Positions 22,558-35,600 of a stretch of 64,000 nucleotides of DNA are shown here, in pieces. Position 1 is the first letter of the stretch. Every line of letters starts with the position of its first letter. Below the pieces are notes generated by a model, which was not told the origin of the DNA, did no database searches, and was given only the letters and a program-made list of their open reading frames with translations. Location of the stretch: assembly GCA_015039465.1 (NCBI GenBank), contig MU130318.1, positions 11,538 through 75,537 of the forward strand. Direction: 5' to 3'. The DNA is from Phlegmacium glaucopus. Its lineage: Eukaryota > Basidiomycota > Agaricomycetes > Agaricales > Cortinariaceae. A program made the position numbers and the translations under genes.

Positions 22558-23172
22558 TAGGGTTACCAAAGTTCAGTTCAGTTCAGTTCTTCACCTCCTC
22601 AGCCTGAACTGAACTGAACTGTTTGCATATGGTCCTGAACTGAACTGAACCATTTAAGAACTGGTTCGAACTGAACTGAACTGAAGAACCATTATAAAAT
22701 CTGAAATTTTACCTTTTTCTGAAAATTTATTGTACAAAGACCTTCCTTAGCCCTTAGCCACTTGATTTCCACTCATATATGATCTCAGAACTCCTTTTGA
22801 ACACAGAAAACTATTGTTTTATATTTATTTTCCTAAATAGGCAGTACTGATCTATGCTGACATAATAACATCACATACCAAATCTGGCCATTACCTCCTT
22901 CCTTAGCCATTATTTCATGCTCAAAAGGACTGCCAAACCATTCCAATGTTCATAAATTACTGAAGGATCACTTTCCATACAATGTTAAGTCAAAAGAAGA
23001 GAATTGCCTGGCCTTCTGGGACCTAACGGTTCAGCAGTTCAGTTCAGTTCGAACTGCATGAACCGTAAATCTCTAAAAGCCTGAACCTGAACTGAACTGA
23101 ACTGAATTATCAGTTCAGTTCAGTTCAGTTCAGGTTCATGAGTCAGTTCTGAACTGAACTTTGGTAACCCTA
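22558..23172. mobile_element. hAT-type MITE with 8-bp target duplication
   Basis: The 615-bp element begins TAGGGTTACCAAAG and ends CTTTGGTAACCCTA, so the termini are perfect inverted repeats. It is flanked by CTCATCAA on the left (22550-22557) and CTCATCAA on the right (23173-23180). Dense subterminal repeats of TTCAGTTCAG/CTGAACTGAA lie inside both ends. There is no transposase ORF. The 8-bp duplication and TIR style point to hAT mobilisation. Confidence 0.85.
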
Positions 23173-23999
23173 CTCATCAAGCCCTAAGGTTATCAAATAA
23201 GTGCAGCACCGTCGTGAAACCAACACAGTAACTGCCAACAAACAAGCAGCAGCCCATAATAGGGCTGCACACCGTGACCGTACCTCACGGTATAGACGGT
23301 CCCATAGTACGGTCACCGTACCCGTGCCGTCAGGGCCCTATGCAACCATCTATACGGACGGTGGACGGGACGGACAACACCCGTCCAATGCCGTTAAACT
23401 ACGGCCGTCAACGGGATTAGACGGCATTGGACGGGAATATTCAAACAACACATCAATCAGCGTCAAAATCTATCTTCTTTTTGTTACAATTATTACAATG
23501 AGAAATCTGACTACGCTCAATATACGAACTAAGGCCTACTAAGGCTGACTAATAAATCAACCCCGTCAGATCAGAAGCAAAATTTAAAGTCGCATCGGTC
23601 TGGGTGCATCAAAAACCCCTGTGGGGAAAAGCTACCGGCCTGCGGTTAGAAAGTACATAGGGAAAAGTCGAGAGAAGCTGAGCCATCCAATGCTAAACCA
23701 ATAATTTTCTACATCTGTTCATCACTGCCATGCGTCTTATGACAAAAAGACCAGACAAGCCAGCAGCTCACTTATCGTTTACCCACCCCTTCCTGCGAGC
23801 TGAATACACCTTGAGTACACACTCTTACAATCTGACCATCCCATTCAATCAACTTCCAACGCACAACACGGTAATTATCTTTAATCCATTGCTCAATTAT
23901 CAGAGATTTATTTACCATACAATTCACCACAGGTATTGCACGACTGGCCGCAGGTATTTCCCCAGAAAAACTCAATGAATCCGGTATGTCTAGCTTATT

Positions 24000-26900
24000 A
24001 GGACCCCCGAAAGTCCTGCAAAATGATAGATACTAAAAACGCCAATTTCCGGATTCTTGTCCGGACCGATTTTAAGAAAGTTGGTCCGGATTTTATCCGG
24101 CCTAACTCGAAATTTCAGAACATTGTCTGGATTATGTATCTAGCCGTTTATAGGGCCAAAATCTGTCCGGATTGTGGTATCTGGCCTCTGGAGCGCTTAA
24201 AATTTATTGAAAAACCGAAATCCAGCTAAAATACCAAGCTAGGACTTGTCCTCGGCCTTTTCTCGCTTCCTGAAGTCCTTCATCGCCTTTTTCAGCTGAG
24301 CTTTCCCCCTTATCAAGTCATTGAAGAACTCCATATCGGCTGGAGAGAGGTTAAATCCGTTGTTATTGACATTTAGTGGCCGAGTATTCAACACTGCGAG
24401 AAAATTTGTTGGTGGGAGCAGGACATGTTGGTGAACTTGAAGCAACGCAGTCGCTTCTGGAATAGAACGGAAGTGGTTGCCGTGGCCACTGTGTTCGAAA
24501 ACCTGAAGAACAATCCGCGAAAGCGCGGCAATGTTGCTCGTGACGTCTGCTGGTTCATGCCTCCCATTTTTTGCTGCTGTCTTTTGATACATGACGATGA
24601 CTATAGTATATTTAAGTACTTCAGTAAACAAAGATGAGAGAGCAAGGGTTTTCAAATACCTTGTCCAATGCGCAGTTCGTCGTCAACTATGATTACCGCA
24701 TAATCACCTTTGGAGAGGTTTCGGTGTATGCTAATCCGAGCATTTGATAACAACTCCACTCGAGGGACCTTCGCATTCCGAAAAACTTTGTGACGGTGTG
24801 CCAAAGCCTGGTAAAAAACATTGTATACTCAACAGACTATTTGTCCAACAACACTTACCTTGGTTGCCTGTGTTGTAGCTGCCGCCACTGCATTGGCCGC
24901 ATTTCCAGCCGCTGCGCTGCTGTGGGACGCTTGTCCCCCCTTTGCCGAAATCCAACGAGCACGACGCTCAAGGCCTGTCCCAACCGCAAGATCGTCTTGT
25001 TCTTCCTTCAATATTGCATGGAAACGGCGGATGATTTTCTTGCGAATGGTTTCTTCGGGTCTGTCCTCAGGAACATCACCAAGTTTCGTACGAACACCAG
25101 TGGCCGCCTGTCGAGTCTGATGTGTGAACCGCATTTCAACCATTGCATCAAAGTTGAGATCGGTAACCGCTAGTGACCCCTTTCCAACGGGTTTGCTGGG
25201 TTCATCCCCCAGTCGGAGCTCTTGAAGTTGGCGCTGGTCCTGTCGGATTTGGTAGAAATCTTGCTCAATGGAATCCTTGATTGCATCTTCATCTTCAGCA
25301 GCAAATGTGTGACTAAATGCACACCCACTTCAGCGTGAAAATGAGTAGGGAATCAAGGAATTGCTATGCACACATGTGTGACCTCATCTGTAGTTAACGC
25401 TAGGGCTGCACAAGTCAGATTTGTGATCTCGGCTTCTTGAGATTTTGAGCGAGAAAGGGTGAAGTCTTCTTCGCGGTCAAGGAGAAACTGAAGGTGCTCT
25501 GCTTCTGATAGAACTTCCTCATTTTGTGAAAGGATGGAGGCGTTATCCTCGAGGTCGGCGTCCAAAGATACACGAGATAACCAAGAATCGATTCCGGGCA
25601 ATACCACAGCTGTATGTTGTAGGTTCCGTACTTGAATTGGAACCAATCCCAGAAGAGAAATCAAGCTATCAGCTTCTTCCGCCGCTGTTTCTGCAAGCAT
25701 GGAGATCTCGTCATCTGAGGGAAAGGTCGATAGGCTCCTTTGATCCAAACCAGCCATATCAAAATAAGTATGGGAGTAACCGGTTGCTCTGGACTTTGTA
25801 TTTGAGGTCTTTGCTTTAAATATTGCCCCCCGCATTTTGATCCTAAGTTTGGGAACCATGTAAAGGAAATCGAGCATCGTAAAGTCCTTTGTGACCTGTC
25901 TAGCTTCCCCAAAGGTGTGTTCACAAGCTTCACTTGAGTGCAGCCAAGGATATAATGGTGTCAAAACATCATGGACATGGTCACGATGAATGAGAACAAG
26001 TGCAAGGTATCCCTCAATGATGATTCGTGTGATATCCAGGGCTTCTCGTGAAAGAAGATAGATAGTTTTGGAGTATCCTGAGGCGGTTATGAATGTTTCC
26101 CAGGAATCCAAGAAATATCGTGCTCGAAGGACAAGTTTGACACGCTCATTGTGGGTTATAGAGCGGTTTTGGTATGCATCGATAAGTTCCCCGAAGACAA
26201 AAAGGTAAACGATTTCACCCAGATAATCAGGGTGATTGTCGCAAAGATATTTGAGGGTATCGGCGGCGAAGAGGCGAGTCGCAGCATTGTCATCTTGACG
26301 GTCGAGTCTCTCAACATCACGCACATAAAGCGGCGAGTGGTTCTCATACGCAAGTTCACGGATGTGTTCATACACAGCAATATGATTCCCAAGTACAAGA
26401 AGCCGGGCGCCAGAGAAGAGGTTGTTACGGAAAGTCTTCAGCGCATGTTTGGAATCTTGAACGATGGATACAGGTTGTCCTTTTATGACGGCAATCACGA
26501 TGTTGATATTGGGGCCACCTTTCCGAGGGTTCTTGAGAACATATTTGATTGTCGAGTCTGCCCTTTCAATAATAAGTCTCTGGACTGCTCGTTCAACTTC
26601 AGTTCCATCACAAGCATATGAGATGACTTCAACTTTTCGATTGATCAAACCATCAAGAATCCTCCGTGTCATGGGGTACAGTGTTTCAGCGTTGAGGTTG
26701 CTTGGGATGGGAATTGCGGCAATAATTATAGGTGTAACCTTTGGAGCAGCAATGGTCAGGCACCATAGTCGAACCTGTTCAAATAAGGTCTGTTAGGAAG
26801 GCCCAAAAAACTGAAGAACCGTTACCTTTGTGGCCTTTTTGTCCTTCAAACTATCTAGCAATTCCTTCAAGTTTTCAGGATCAAGTACACGCACAGGACC

Positions 26901-29900
26901 ATCAACGCCACCAATCAAAAAGTGGCACTTCTCTTTTCCATCGTAATAAAGGCGGAATGTGCTAAATAACTTGGTGTCATCGCAGCTGAGGGAGGTAGGC
27001 CCATAATAGTCAATTTCCTTTAAATGATCATCCACAAGGTCAAAGGTTCGTTGACAGATCTCGAGAGGAAACCGTGGTTGACAGGCTTCCCGTGTTCTGA
27101 AGGTTCGCTCGCTCGGCATAGGAAGATGTTCCTTGAGTGCTCGATACCCACGGGGACTGTGAACACTGAGGATATGGCAAAGCTCATCCCAAGCTGGAGC
27201 GTAACAGAAATTTTGCATTCCAACTCCACGCTCCTCACGGTCTTTTTGTGTGACCACCGCTTCAATCAGTCCACTGAAGACTTTATCGTCATATTTACCA
27301 CTGAGGGCACCTTGAGCATATTGAACACAGGGTGTGGATTTTGCGTTCTAGTTAACAGAGTTATGTCAAATCTGAACCGAGAGTGGGCCGATTAGGTTAC
27401 GTACTGGATTCTCAATAATTTCTTTGAGCCCAATTGTCCTCCCATAAATTTCGCCCAAAATCTTATTGCGATATTGCTTATTTGTGTATATTTGATTTTT
27501 GGGTAACGGCATTGGCTTCTGAAGTGCAGTTTTGAACGCCCGCGACACAAACACAACTTGGCATGCCTCACAAGGGAGCGCACGGTTCGGTGTACGGTCA
27601 GGTGTGCTTTTTTGACAGGACGTGGAAAAGATGCGAAGTCTTTGGTGGTCGTTCTTCCATGTATGGCCATGCACCTGAGCAGTCATCACTTCTTCTTTCT
27701 TGGATTTCGAAAGCTTGCTGAAAGTCTTCTTAAACAAGTCCTTTGCAATTGTGTCTACCTTACGTCCTCCGCCTCCTGGTGCTGCCGTTCTGTGCAGATA
27801 AGCATGAACTCGAGCATCATCTAACTCGGAGATGCCGGGACATGGCTTCATTAGCAGCTCTTCCGAACCCCTCCCAACAGCTGACATTGTTACTGTGGTA
27901 TTCTGGGACCCTAACTTTGTGAAACCCATCGTGAACAAGGACCGGGTCGCCGCAGCCTTTTTATTGGGCTTTTTGTTACAAGCTTTGAGGTGGGAGCGCC
28001 AGCGTGTAAGGTCGAAAGGCTCTTTGACGATGAAGGAATTACCACATCCAGAGTGGCGAACGGCACGGATATCATTCAAGGGATTGAACTCGGCATATGG
28101 GTCGTCTGAGAGGATTTTCTGTCGCCACTTGTTGAGTGAGCTCCTCTTGATCTCGAAAGTCCCCTCGCGCAAACTCTTCCTTGTCGCAAAGGTTGCTTTG
28201 GCAGATTTGCTTGTACCTGTACCAGCCTCCTTCTTACTCCCAGCCCCCTTCTTTGTCTTTCTCTCCCGCTCATTTTCACTTAGCTCATCATCTGTCAAGT
28301 CAAGTCCTAGATATACAGGTTGCCGTTTCCTCTTTGGGCCAACTTCTTTTTGGGATTTTGGTCCCGGGGGAGTATCCTCTTCAGAATCAACATCCATCAT
28401 CGCCGCCAACATGCTATCTGGTGAAGCGATCACTGAGGCACCCTCCATACTATTGAAGTCAAGGTTTCCTTCCAGACTTTCAGCTGTGTCGAGCTTGTCC
28501 AGTTGCGATGTGAAATCATCTGGCATTGGATTAAGGAGTTCAAGCAGAGAAAGGTAAGGACGAGTAGGTGGGGGGGGATGTACTGGGGCGTCTTCAACAA
28601 CTTCCGCAATAAAACTTGGTAGGTCTGGGAAATTATGATCTCCCACCGCAATTGCAACACTGATGTCAATATCCATTTCGGCTTGGTTCTGCATCGCAGC
28701 GTGTCCCTCCAGGGCAGGGCCATCTTTGACAACAACCGGTGTGGAACTCGTCTCAAATACTTGGAAAAACCGGAGGAACCAGTCAACACGGTGAAATACG
28801 GCTCACTTCACACACCAAAGAGGTTCTTTAAACACAAAATGTGCAATTGTGTTAGAAGTTGCAGGGCCGCAATTAAAGGTATCGTTCTGTCTTCCATGTG
28901 GCATGCAGTCACCTCCTTCTTCTGGATCCAGGTTAAAACGCACACACAGCCAAAGTCGAAGTTGAAGCATGAATGTTCGATGAGACGAGAACTTGTGTGA
29001 CAGTGAGTCGCCTAATGACAAATTAGAGAGTCTCACACCGCTTTTAATGACCACGTACCGTAACCAATCCTGCCATCCTTGAAATCCACAAATGCGGCAA
29101 TCCAATGGTTATTGTTGACATGCACTGGGAAGACAAGTTTTTCAATGCCGTTCTCTTTAATGTGTTTTTCGTAACGTCGCAGAAGTGGAGCCTTCTTTTT
29201 GTCATACATCCCAGCTTTCCCATTTTTCCTGACTTCCTCTGCAAGTGCCAACGGTGCAATAATAACTGTAGCCTTCATGGTTGCATCATTTTCCACAGTC
29301 TGCGAGAATTCCTCCATCATCATGTTGATGTGATCGTCTGACAACCACCCATCCCCTAGCAGTGTTGAAAGACATAGCGTGTTGGTATTTTGACGGCAAT
29401 ACTTCATGTCGGTCTTCCAAGGAAGCACATCGAGTGCTGCGATCGCTTTGCCAACTGCCTTCTTTGTTTCATCGTCGTGAATTCCATGACCTTTCTGTTT
29501 CTCCAACCACCGGTAACTTGTTTCCCATTTCTCTTTCTCCTTGATGAGGGCCACCATTTGCTTCCAAACGCGAATAGTCCAAAGTGGGAGTCGATCATGA
29601 CCATCATTGAATCTTGGGTCTATCACAGATTTTGCACCATCAAGCCAGGCCTGCCCAAATTCTTTTAGGAGATTGTCAAGGACCCTTTCTTGTGGAACGG
29701 GTCGTGTTCGTAGGCATTCCACCTCTGTACTTGGTGCTTCTTTGCTGAACCAAGCTCTTGCTTTTGCGCCAGTGATGCTTTTTGAAATCTTGGGTAATTC
29801 AAATGTGAGGAATTTGGTGACTGGTAGGTCTGAAGGAGGGAAAATGCGCTTGGATTGCAACTCTGGAATTTGGAGCATAGCGTCTCGTGCATCCGAAACT

Positions 29901-30390
29901 TCAGGGGGTACATCTTGGTACTTTTTATTGACTCCAATCCAATCTGATTCGTTGAAAATACCCTCAGCATCAACCTCAATATTGGGTTGTGCACTGGAAG
30001 ACATAAGAACTAGCGGGTCTGTCAAAAAGAGAGAGGGTTGTTCATGTTTGACACCGCATCTCAGTATCCTTTAGTTTGTGGGTTTGTTATTTAGTTTGTG
30101 GGTACTTGATAAAATGAAAATAATACTGGAGCACCATGGTTCGAACTCTGAAGCTCTGGCTTGACCTGACCTTGACTCCAAGGTAAGTTAACCAATTCAC
30201 TATATACCTACTTATGTCCGGTTAGGTATCTAGCCTGTCAATCCATCCTCAAGATCTGTCCGGATTCCGTATCTGGCATTTTGCTGATTTTGTCAAAAAT
30301 TTGTCCGGTTTGTATCTAGCCGAGCACCCTCATTTCCAGAATTTGTGTCCGGATCGGTATCTATCATTTTGCAGGACTTTCGGGGGTCCT
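24000..30390. mobile_element. Inner 6.4-kb autonomous DNA transposon (Ulp1-transposase type)
   Basis: The termini are AGGACCCCCGAAAGTCCTGC and GCAGGACTTTCGGGGGTCCT, perfect inverted repeats followed by AAAATGATAGATAC and its complement. The flanking 8-bp duplication is AGCTTATT (23992-23999 and 30391-30398). Subterminal regions repeat TTGTCCGGAT/ATCCGGACAA. It contains one large minus-strand gene (30025-24239). The 8-bp duplication fits hAT-, KDZ- or Zisupton-like superfamilies. The TIRs and protein do not look like the classical hAT protein at 4109. Confidence 0.85.
24239..30025 (-). CDS. Ulp1-like peptidase / zinc-finger / DDE-type transposase fusion
   Basis: Multi-exon gene spanning most of the inner element. 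Exon 1 (30025 to about 29057) and the next exon (about 29008-28804) form a C48 (Ulp1/SENP-like) peptidase. Landmarks are LLGDGWLSDDHINMMM, VNNNHW (catalytic His), GRIGYGDSL (Asp) and GRQNDTFNCG (Gln and nucleophile Cys). After an intron the frame enters an acidic, Lys-rich linker and a BED-like finger (SGCGNSF ... RWRSHLKAC). A conserved transposase region follows: PGISELDDARVHAYLHRT, GGGGRKVDTIAKDLF, ERGVGMQNFCYAPAWDEL, SCDDTKLF, YACDGTEVER, SSEACEHTFGEARQVTKDF. Candidate DDE residues are the Asp in SCDD, the Asp in ACDG and the Glu in ACEH. Further exons (25353, 24829, 24239 ends) give the C-terminus. I recognise the family from mushroom genomes as hypothetical proteins. Whether peptidase and transposase are one protein or two depends on the 28,800 intron. 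Confidence 0.7.
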
Positions 30391-30575
30391 AGCTTATTGC
30401 ATGCCGTCTACCGTACATGACCGTACGACGGCCGTATCCGTACCCGTCCCGTAGCCGTTGGGGTTTTACTTACCAAAGAGTACGGACGGTGGACGGTTGA
30501 GCTATACCCGTCTTATGACCGTTGATTGTACGGCCGTACCCGTCAGACGGTACGGTGTGCAGCCCTAGCCCATAA

Positions 30576-30842
30576 ACCCTTCATCCACGCTCCAGAAGCC
30601 GGCGGGCTTAGACGAGTGGGTGATACGTTCAGAATAGCAGACAGCGGGGCATGGCTAGCTCGACTACCGTAGTTGATGCCTAACATCAACAACGATGACG
30701 AAATGAAGCCTTACCTGAAATGAGAAATGTCCTTGAACTTATCTTCCCACTTTGTGCCGCTTTATTCAACCAATCCGCACACTAACTAACATTTTTATCT
30801 ACCCAGCCATAACAGCTTCAAGTTCTCTTACCCGCGCACGCA
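30576..30842. other. Short host spacer after nested transposons
   Basis: No ORF or repeat is recognised. It is the original host DNA that continues from 23,251 once both transposons are removed. Confidence 0.4.
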
Positions 30843-31286
30843 GTGCTGGACCTACGAACGCGACCTCACACACGGAACATTTTTTTTTTGTATTCTTTTC
30901 GGTCTAATTCTAATTCTTCGAATGCAGCTGCTGTTGTTTTTTCTATTCATCGACAATCTTCCTTCCAATTTCTTGACTTCGACCTTAACGCGACTCGAAA
31001 ACGCGTCCGACCCCTCGTGCTGCCCTTGCTGACGGAGCCTTACTTGTCCCGTTTCACTCACGGTAAGTAAATTCTACGACTACGTAAATCACTTACATAC
31101 AAAGCTTGCCAACACACGCCGGCCCTGCATCGTCGCCGTCATGACACCGACGTCGCTGCAATGACGAAGACCATGAGTCATATCGCACAGTTGAAAAAGG
31201 ATGAGAGCAAGGGAACGACAGCACAAAGACAAGATAGGGACAAGGACAGACGGAAGGCGGCTAGGGAAGGAAAGAAAATCCCATAA
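30843..31286 (+). CDS. Small basic hypothetical protein, two exons
   Basis: Exon 1 ends ...RKRVRPLVLPLLTEPYLSRFTH at a consensus GTAAGT donor (about 31062). After a roughly 43-nt intron the frame continues in phase: ACQHTPALHRRRHDTDVAAM, TKTMSHIAQLKKDESKG, QDRDKDRRKAAREGKKIP, with TAA at 31284-31286. The phase match and the Lys/Arg-rich helical C-terminus support a real gene. The start is uncertain: ATG 30843 precedes a low-complexity Ser/Asn stretch. No family is recognised. Confidence 0.4.
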
Positions 31287-32318
31287 TTTTACTACCCGGT
31301 ACGTCCCTCTTCTATACCTTCGAACACGCTCTAATATCTTCATTCATTCCGGCCGAACATTCACGCAAAGCCTAAACTCACACCGCTTAACCACCAAGAT
31401 GGTCAACATCGTAAGTTGGAGTTTGGAATACTGAACCCTGAGTATTATCAACTTTGATGATAGCGCAACTGCCTCATTTGATCTAGATTAATAGGCATTT
31501 CCTATTAAATTTAGGGTACGCATACAGTGCGCGTTTTATGAACCAATGAGAAGGTCCCGCAGCATTCAACTCCATTACTCAGCTGCAGGAGCTGGCATCC
31601 ATTCGTGGTTAATAATCAATAATTTGACTCGAAGCACGCACAAATGCCTTCATCATTTAATTTGATCGATTCCATTCAAATCACATTGACTATAGGATTC
31701 ATGATAGAGATAGCCGTCGTAATACCATATATCCCGCTTCTCAACAAAAATTGAGGCTCGAAGCGCTCAGTCTACCCGTGTATGAGTCATTGGTAATAGC
31801 TGCGCACTCACGCTGCCATGTCAATCAAGCTTAAGGCTGTTCAAAAACTGAAGCGCACAGCGGGTTGTCAAGCACCAAGTGCGGCTTTGTTGAAGGATAC
31901 ATAGTACTGCTTCAAGTTGTCGGAGGAGTTGGGCTGGGCGTCCAGAACCCAGGATAGCTAGAATATTCTGCTGTTCAATTAGCCTCGGTCTCGCATGTAG
32001 ATAGGATATATGCTGGTAACGATTGCCACTCGATATTTGAAACGGCTCGATATCCAGGTGCATTCATGATCCGAGTCTCTGCGGCCTGGCATGCGTAGAT
32101 CCAGAACAAACGGCCACTAAAAATCGTGGCTGAGATCCAAGCAGATAATTTGTTCATCCAATGGTCAGGTTCAAACTTGAGGATTGGAACTTCCATCATC
32201 GGAAGTTGTCTCAGGCTGCGATAAGGCTGTACCCTTTGGTCGGCACTGCTCTTGAATTTAAATCATAAGATTCTGTTGCCAAATACGATGACTAAAAGTG
32301 GCTTCATTTACATACATG
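31287..32318. other. Intergenic region, left flank of the Copia insertion
   Basis: No complete gene is seen. At 31398 an ATGGTCAACATC followed by GTAAGT, preceded by ACCACCAAG, looks like a short first exon with donor, but no continuation is found. A single ACGCACAAATGCCT word at about 31628 matches the repeated motif in front of the metallothionein gene beyond the retrotransposon. Confidence 0.4.
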
Positions 32319-32323
32319 ATTCC

Positions 32324-32569
32324 TGTTGGTATTTGGAGTAAGCCAAAAAGGCCACCGTAGACTAAACACGAAAGGGCCACAGAAACCAAGTATGGATAGT
32401 GGCACTACGGGCCACTATCATTGTTCTTACAAGTATATAAACTACATAGACTTATTGCTCTACCTCAGTCCGTTGTATCGTGACTGAGTTATTGTGATCT
32501 TAATCACTATCTAGCTTAATTGAAGCATGTCTATAAATAATCTACCACTAAGCGGTTTAGATTTCTACA
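32324..32569 (+). repeat. 5' LTR (246 bp)
   Basis: Contains a TATA-like AAGTATATAAACT and CTCAGTCCGTTGTATCGTGA. It lacks two segments present in the 3' LTR. Confidence 0.9.
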
Positions 32570-32691
32570 GGTTATGGGCCTTTCGCATCACGCTTTATAC
32601 GAGACGTGACGTAGAAACCTTTTCCGCAAAACAAATATCGGAATTATTCCTTTTTCCCTCTGGCAACAAAATTTTTATCCTCTCTACGACT

Positions 32692-35600
32692 ATGACCGTT
32701 CCCACTGAAAACCAGTCCTCTTCCCCTCCAAATCCTCTTACACTTGCCGATGCCTCCAAACCCATTGTGACAAAAGAAACTATATCTTTCACCTTCAAAG
32801 GCGATCGCCTTGACAAAGATGGGGGTAATTGGAAGGGATGGAGCTCTGAAATTCTGGATCTCCTCGACATGGCTGGTCTTGGCTCTCACCTAACTGACGA
32901 CATCTCCAAAGCACCCCCATTGGACCTTCAGCCGAATGCACACCGCAATTGGGTGTCCAACGACCGATCTGTCCGAGGTTTCCTGCGGTCCAGTCTTTCT
33001 CCCACTGAGAGAGACCTCGTATCCACACTCACTAGTGCTAAAGAGACCTGGGAGAAATTGGAATCTTACCATCTTGAAGAGGGACCCATAAAGCAGGCAA
33101 ACCTGATCCAGAGCACTCTCACTACTCGCATCGACCGTGACGATCAGATGATGGCAAAAATCCGAAAACTCCGAGACGACTTACGTCGGGCCTTCCGTAT
33201 GCAAGGTGGCATCAACGAGGAAACATTCATATCCATCATTATTCTCCAAGCACTTGGTACTGGACTTGACCACTCCCGTGCCATTATCCAGAGAGACCTC
33301 CGCGCCTCCACTATCTCTTCCCCTTACACTGTTGATAATCTTGTGGATTTCCTGGACCAGGAGTATCAGATGCTGATGGGAGATAAACAACGGGCTTCAA
33401 AGGGCGACATCACGGTTGCTTTAGCCGCCCAGTCTATCCAAAAAGGCAAAGCCCCTGTCATCTGTGCGAACTGCAAACGCCCTGGACATACCGCCCCATG
33501 GTGCGTCCGTCCAAATGGAGGAATGGCCGGGAAGACAATTGAGGAGTCGAAGGAGGCCCGGCGTAAGGACAGAGACTCCAAGCTCCATGTTTCATCTCAA
33601 TCCGCTTCCAGCTCTTCTCCTCGTGTCCAGGTATCTGTTCGAGGGACCGATGGCCGCTCTTACCTCATGTACACTGATACCTCATCACTCACTCCCTTAA
33701 CCGAGACCCAGCCTACTGCCAAGGAATTTGCCGGAATCGCATCCATGGAACCTGAGCAACTCCCCAATGATGTCGAATACCACGGTTTCCTGGCAGCGAT
33801 TCAGGAGGAGCAATATGACATTGAGTCCAACAAAGAATACAAGGTTAGTATCAACTGGAACGACTACTCAACAAAGAGCATCGACACCACAACCGCATCC
33901 GCATTCACCCACTCTGCCGTCAGCAACCCCTTCTTCCTAGACTCAGGCGCAAGCTCTGCAATCAGCCCAGTCAAAAGCGACTTCACCAACCTTCGACCTT
34001 TCTCCCATAAAGTAAAAGGAATAGGCGGCTCTGTCATCGAAGCAACTGGAATTGGGAACATCAAGATACCAGTAGCCAAAAATTCGTATCTATGGCTTAA
34101 GAATGCGCTATACATACCGAACGCTACTGTACGATTAATTTCAGTATCATCAGTCGCCAGAGATTCCAACGCGCTAGTTCACTTCGACCATCTTACGTGT
34201 TGGATAACCAATCGCACATCCGGAAAGACGATGGCACATGGGTCCTTAGTCCATGGAAAGAATATCTATGCGCTTGACATTTATGATCCACCAAATGAAG
34301 CCGCCTACTCGATCACTCATTCCCCAAATCTCGAGACATGGCATCGTCGTCTAGGTCATGCAAACTTTCAAGCCATTACTAATATGGCAAGAAAAGGCAT
34401 GATTGACGGTATGCCCACCTCTTTTCCTACTACACCACCCAAGTGTGACTCATGTATCCTTGGAAAACAGACGAAGACGCCAGTTCCCAAGATACGAAAG
34501 GAGGAGAGCAGATCAACTAGGAAGCTGGAAATAGTTTGGGTAGACTTGACTGGGCCCATGGCAGTGGAATCACGAACAGGGAACAAGTATGTTATGAATA
34601 TTGTTGATGACTACTCGAGTTACCCATGGTCCATCCTCTTGAAATCGAAAAATGAAGCCTTCCATTATCTAAAAGCATGGGAGATCGCTAGAGAAAAAGA
34701 AACAGGACTGTCAGTAGGAAAGTACAGAACAGATAATGGCGAATTGAAGACCGATGAAATGAAGCAATGGATCGAATCACGAGGGACGCAGCACGAATTC
34801 ACTGCACCATACACTTCGGCACACATCGGGCGAGTGGAGCGCATGCATAGAACTCTGATGAACAAGGCGCGCACCATGCGAATACATGCCAACCTACCCC
34901 TTTTTCTATGGGACGAGCTGTACCTAACTGCGTCACACCTACATGCAAAAACGATTACCCGCTCCTTAGGTGATATTACCCCATATGAAAAATGGCACAA
35001 TCGCAAACCTGACTACTCATACATGCGCGAAATTGGATGCAAGGTATTCACCCTCATACTGAATCGCAATAACCCAAAAATATATGAACGCTCGGTTGAA
35101 TGTGTCCTAATCGGTTACGATCTTAACGCCAAGAGCTATCGATGTTACCACCGCTCTACAAGACAAGTTGTTAGCTCCTATCACGTCCGGTTCATTGAAT
35201 CACATGAAGGCCATATACAATCAAACCCTGCAGGATCACCCGTTCCAACCTCAATATCAGAAAGCACACCTGATCACAAAGATTCCATTCGATTAGAAGA
35301 CGAACTCCGACCGTCAAACAGAAATAGATCTACCAATCACGAACCTATTGATGTGCTCGGAACACCATTGACTGAGGACACCGATCACAATATTCAAAAC
35401 GACCATGTGGACAACTCGGATGTGGACACACCTAGGCGATCTTCTCGATTGGCACAAAAGAAATCTGACATGGCTACTGGCCTAACGCGTCCCAACCGAC
35501 TCGAAAATGCTATACAGCAATCGAAAGAAAGCGCGGAACGAATAGTCCAAAGCAAACTAAATCGTGCAAACAACTCCGAGTCAGACAAATCAGGGCAGGA

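Larger units (their letters stand above)
23260..30567. mobile_element. Outer non-autonomous DNA transposon, split by a nested element
   Basis: The termini are TAGGGCTGCACACCGT and ACGGTGTGCAGCCCTA, flanked by the 8-bp duplication GCCCATAA (23252-23259 and 30568-30575). Subterminal DNA is rich in CCGTACGG-like words (23,270-23,420 and 30,400-30,560). Without the inner insertion and its target duplication the element is about 909 bp and has no evident coding capacity, so it is a hAT-type MITE-like element. Confidence 0.85.

Noticed and set aside
31398..31416. First exon of a second metallothionein or ribosomal protein gene (ATGGTCAACATC, then GTAAGT)
   Set aside because: The leader and donor are good, but no following exon could be found, so the call rests on about 12 coding bases.
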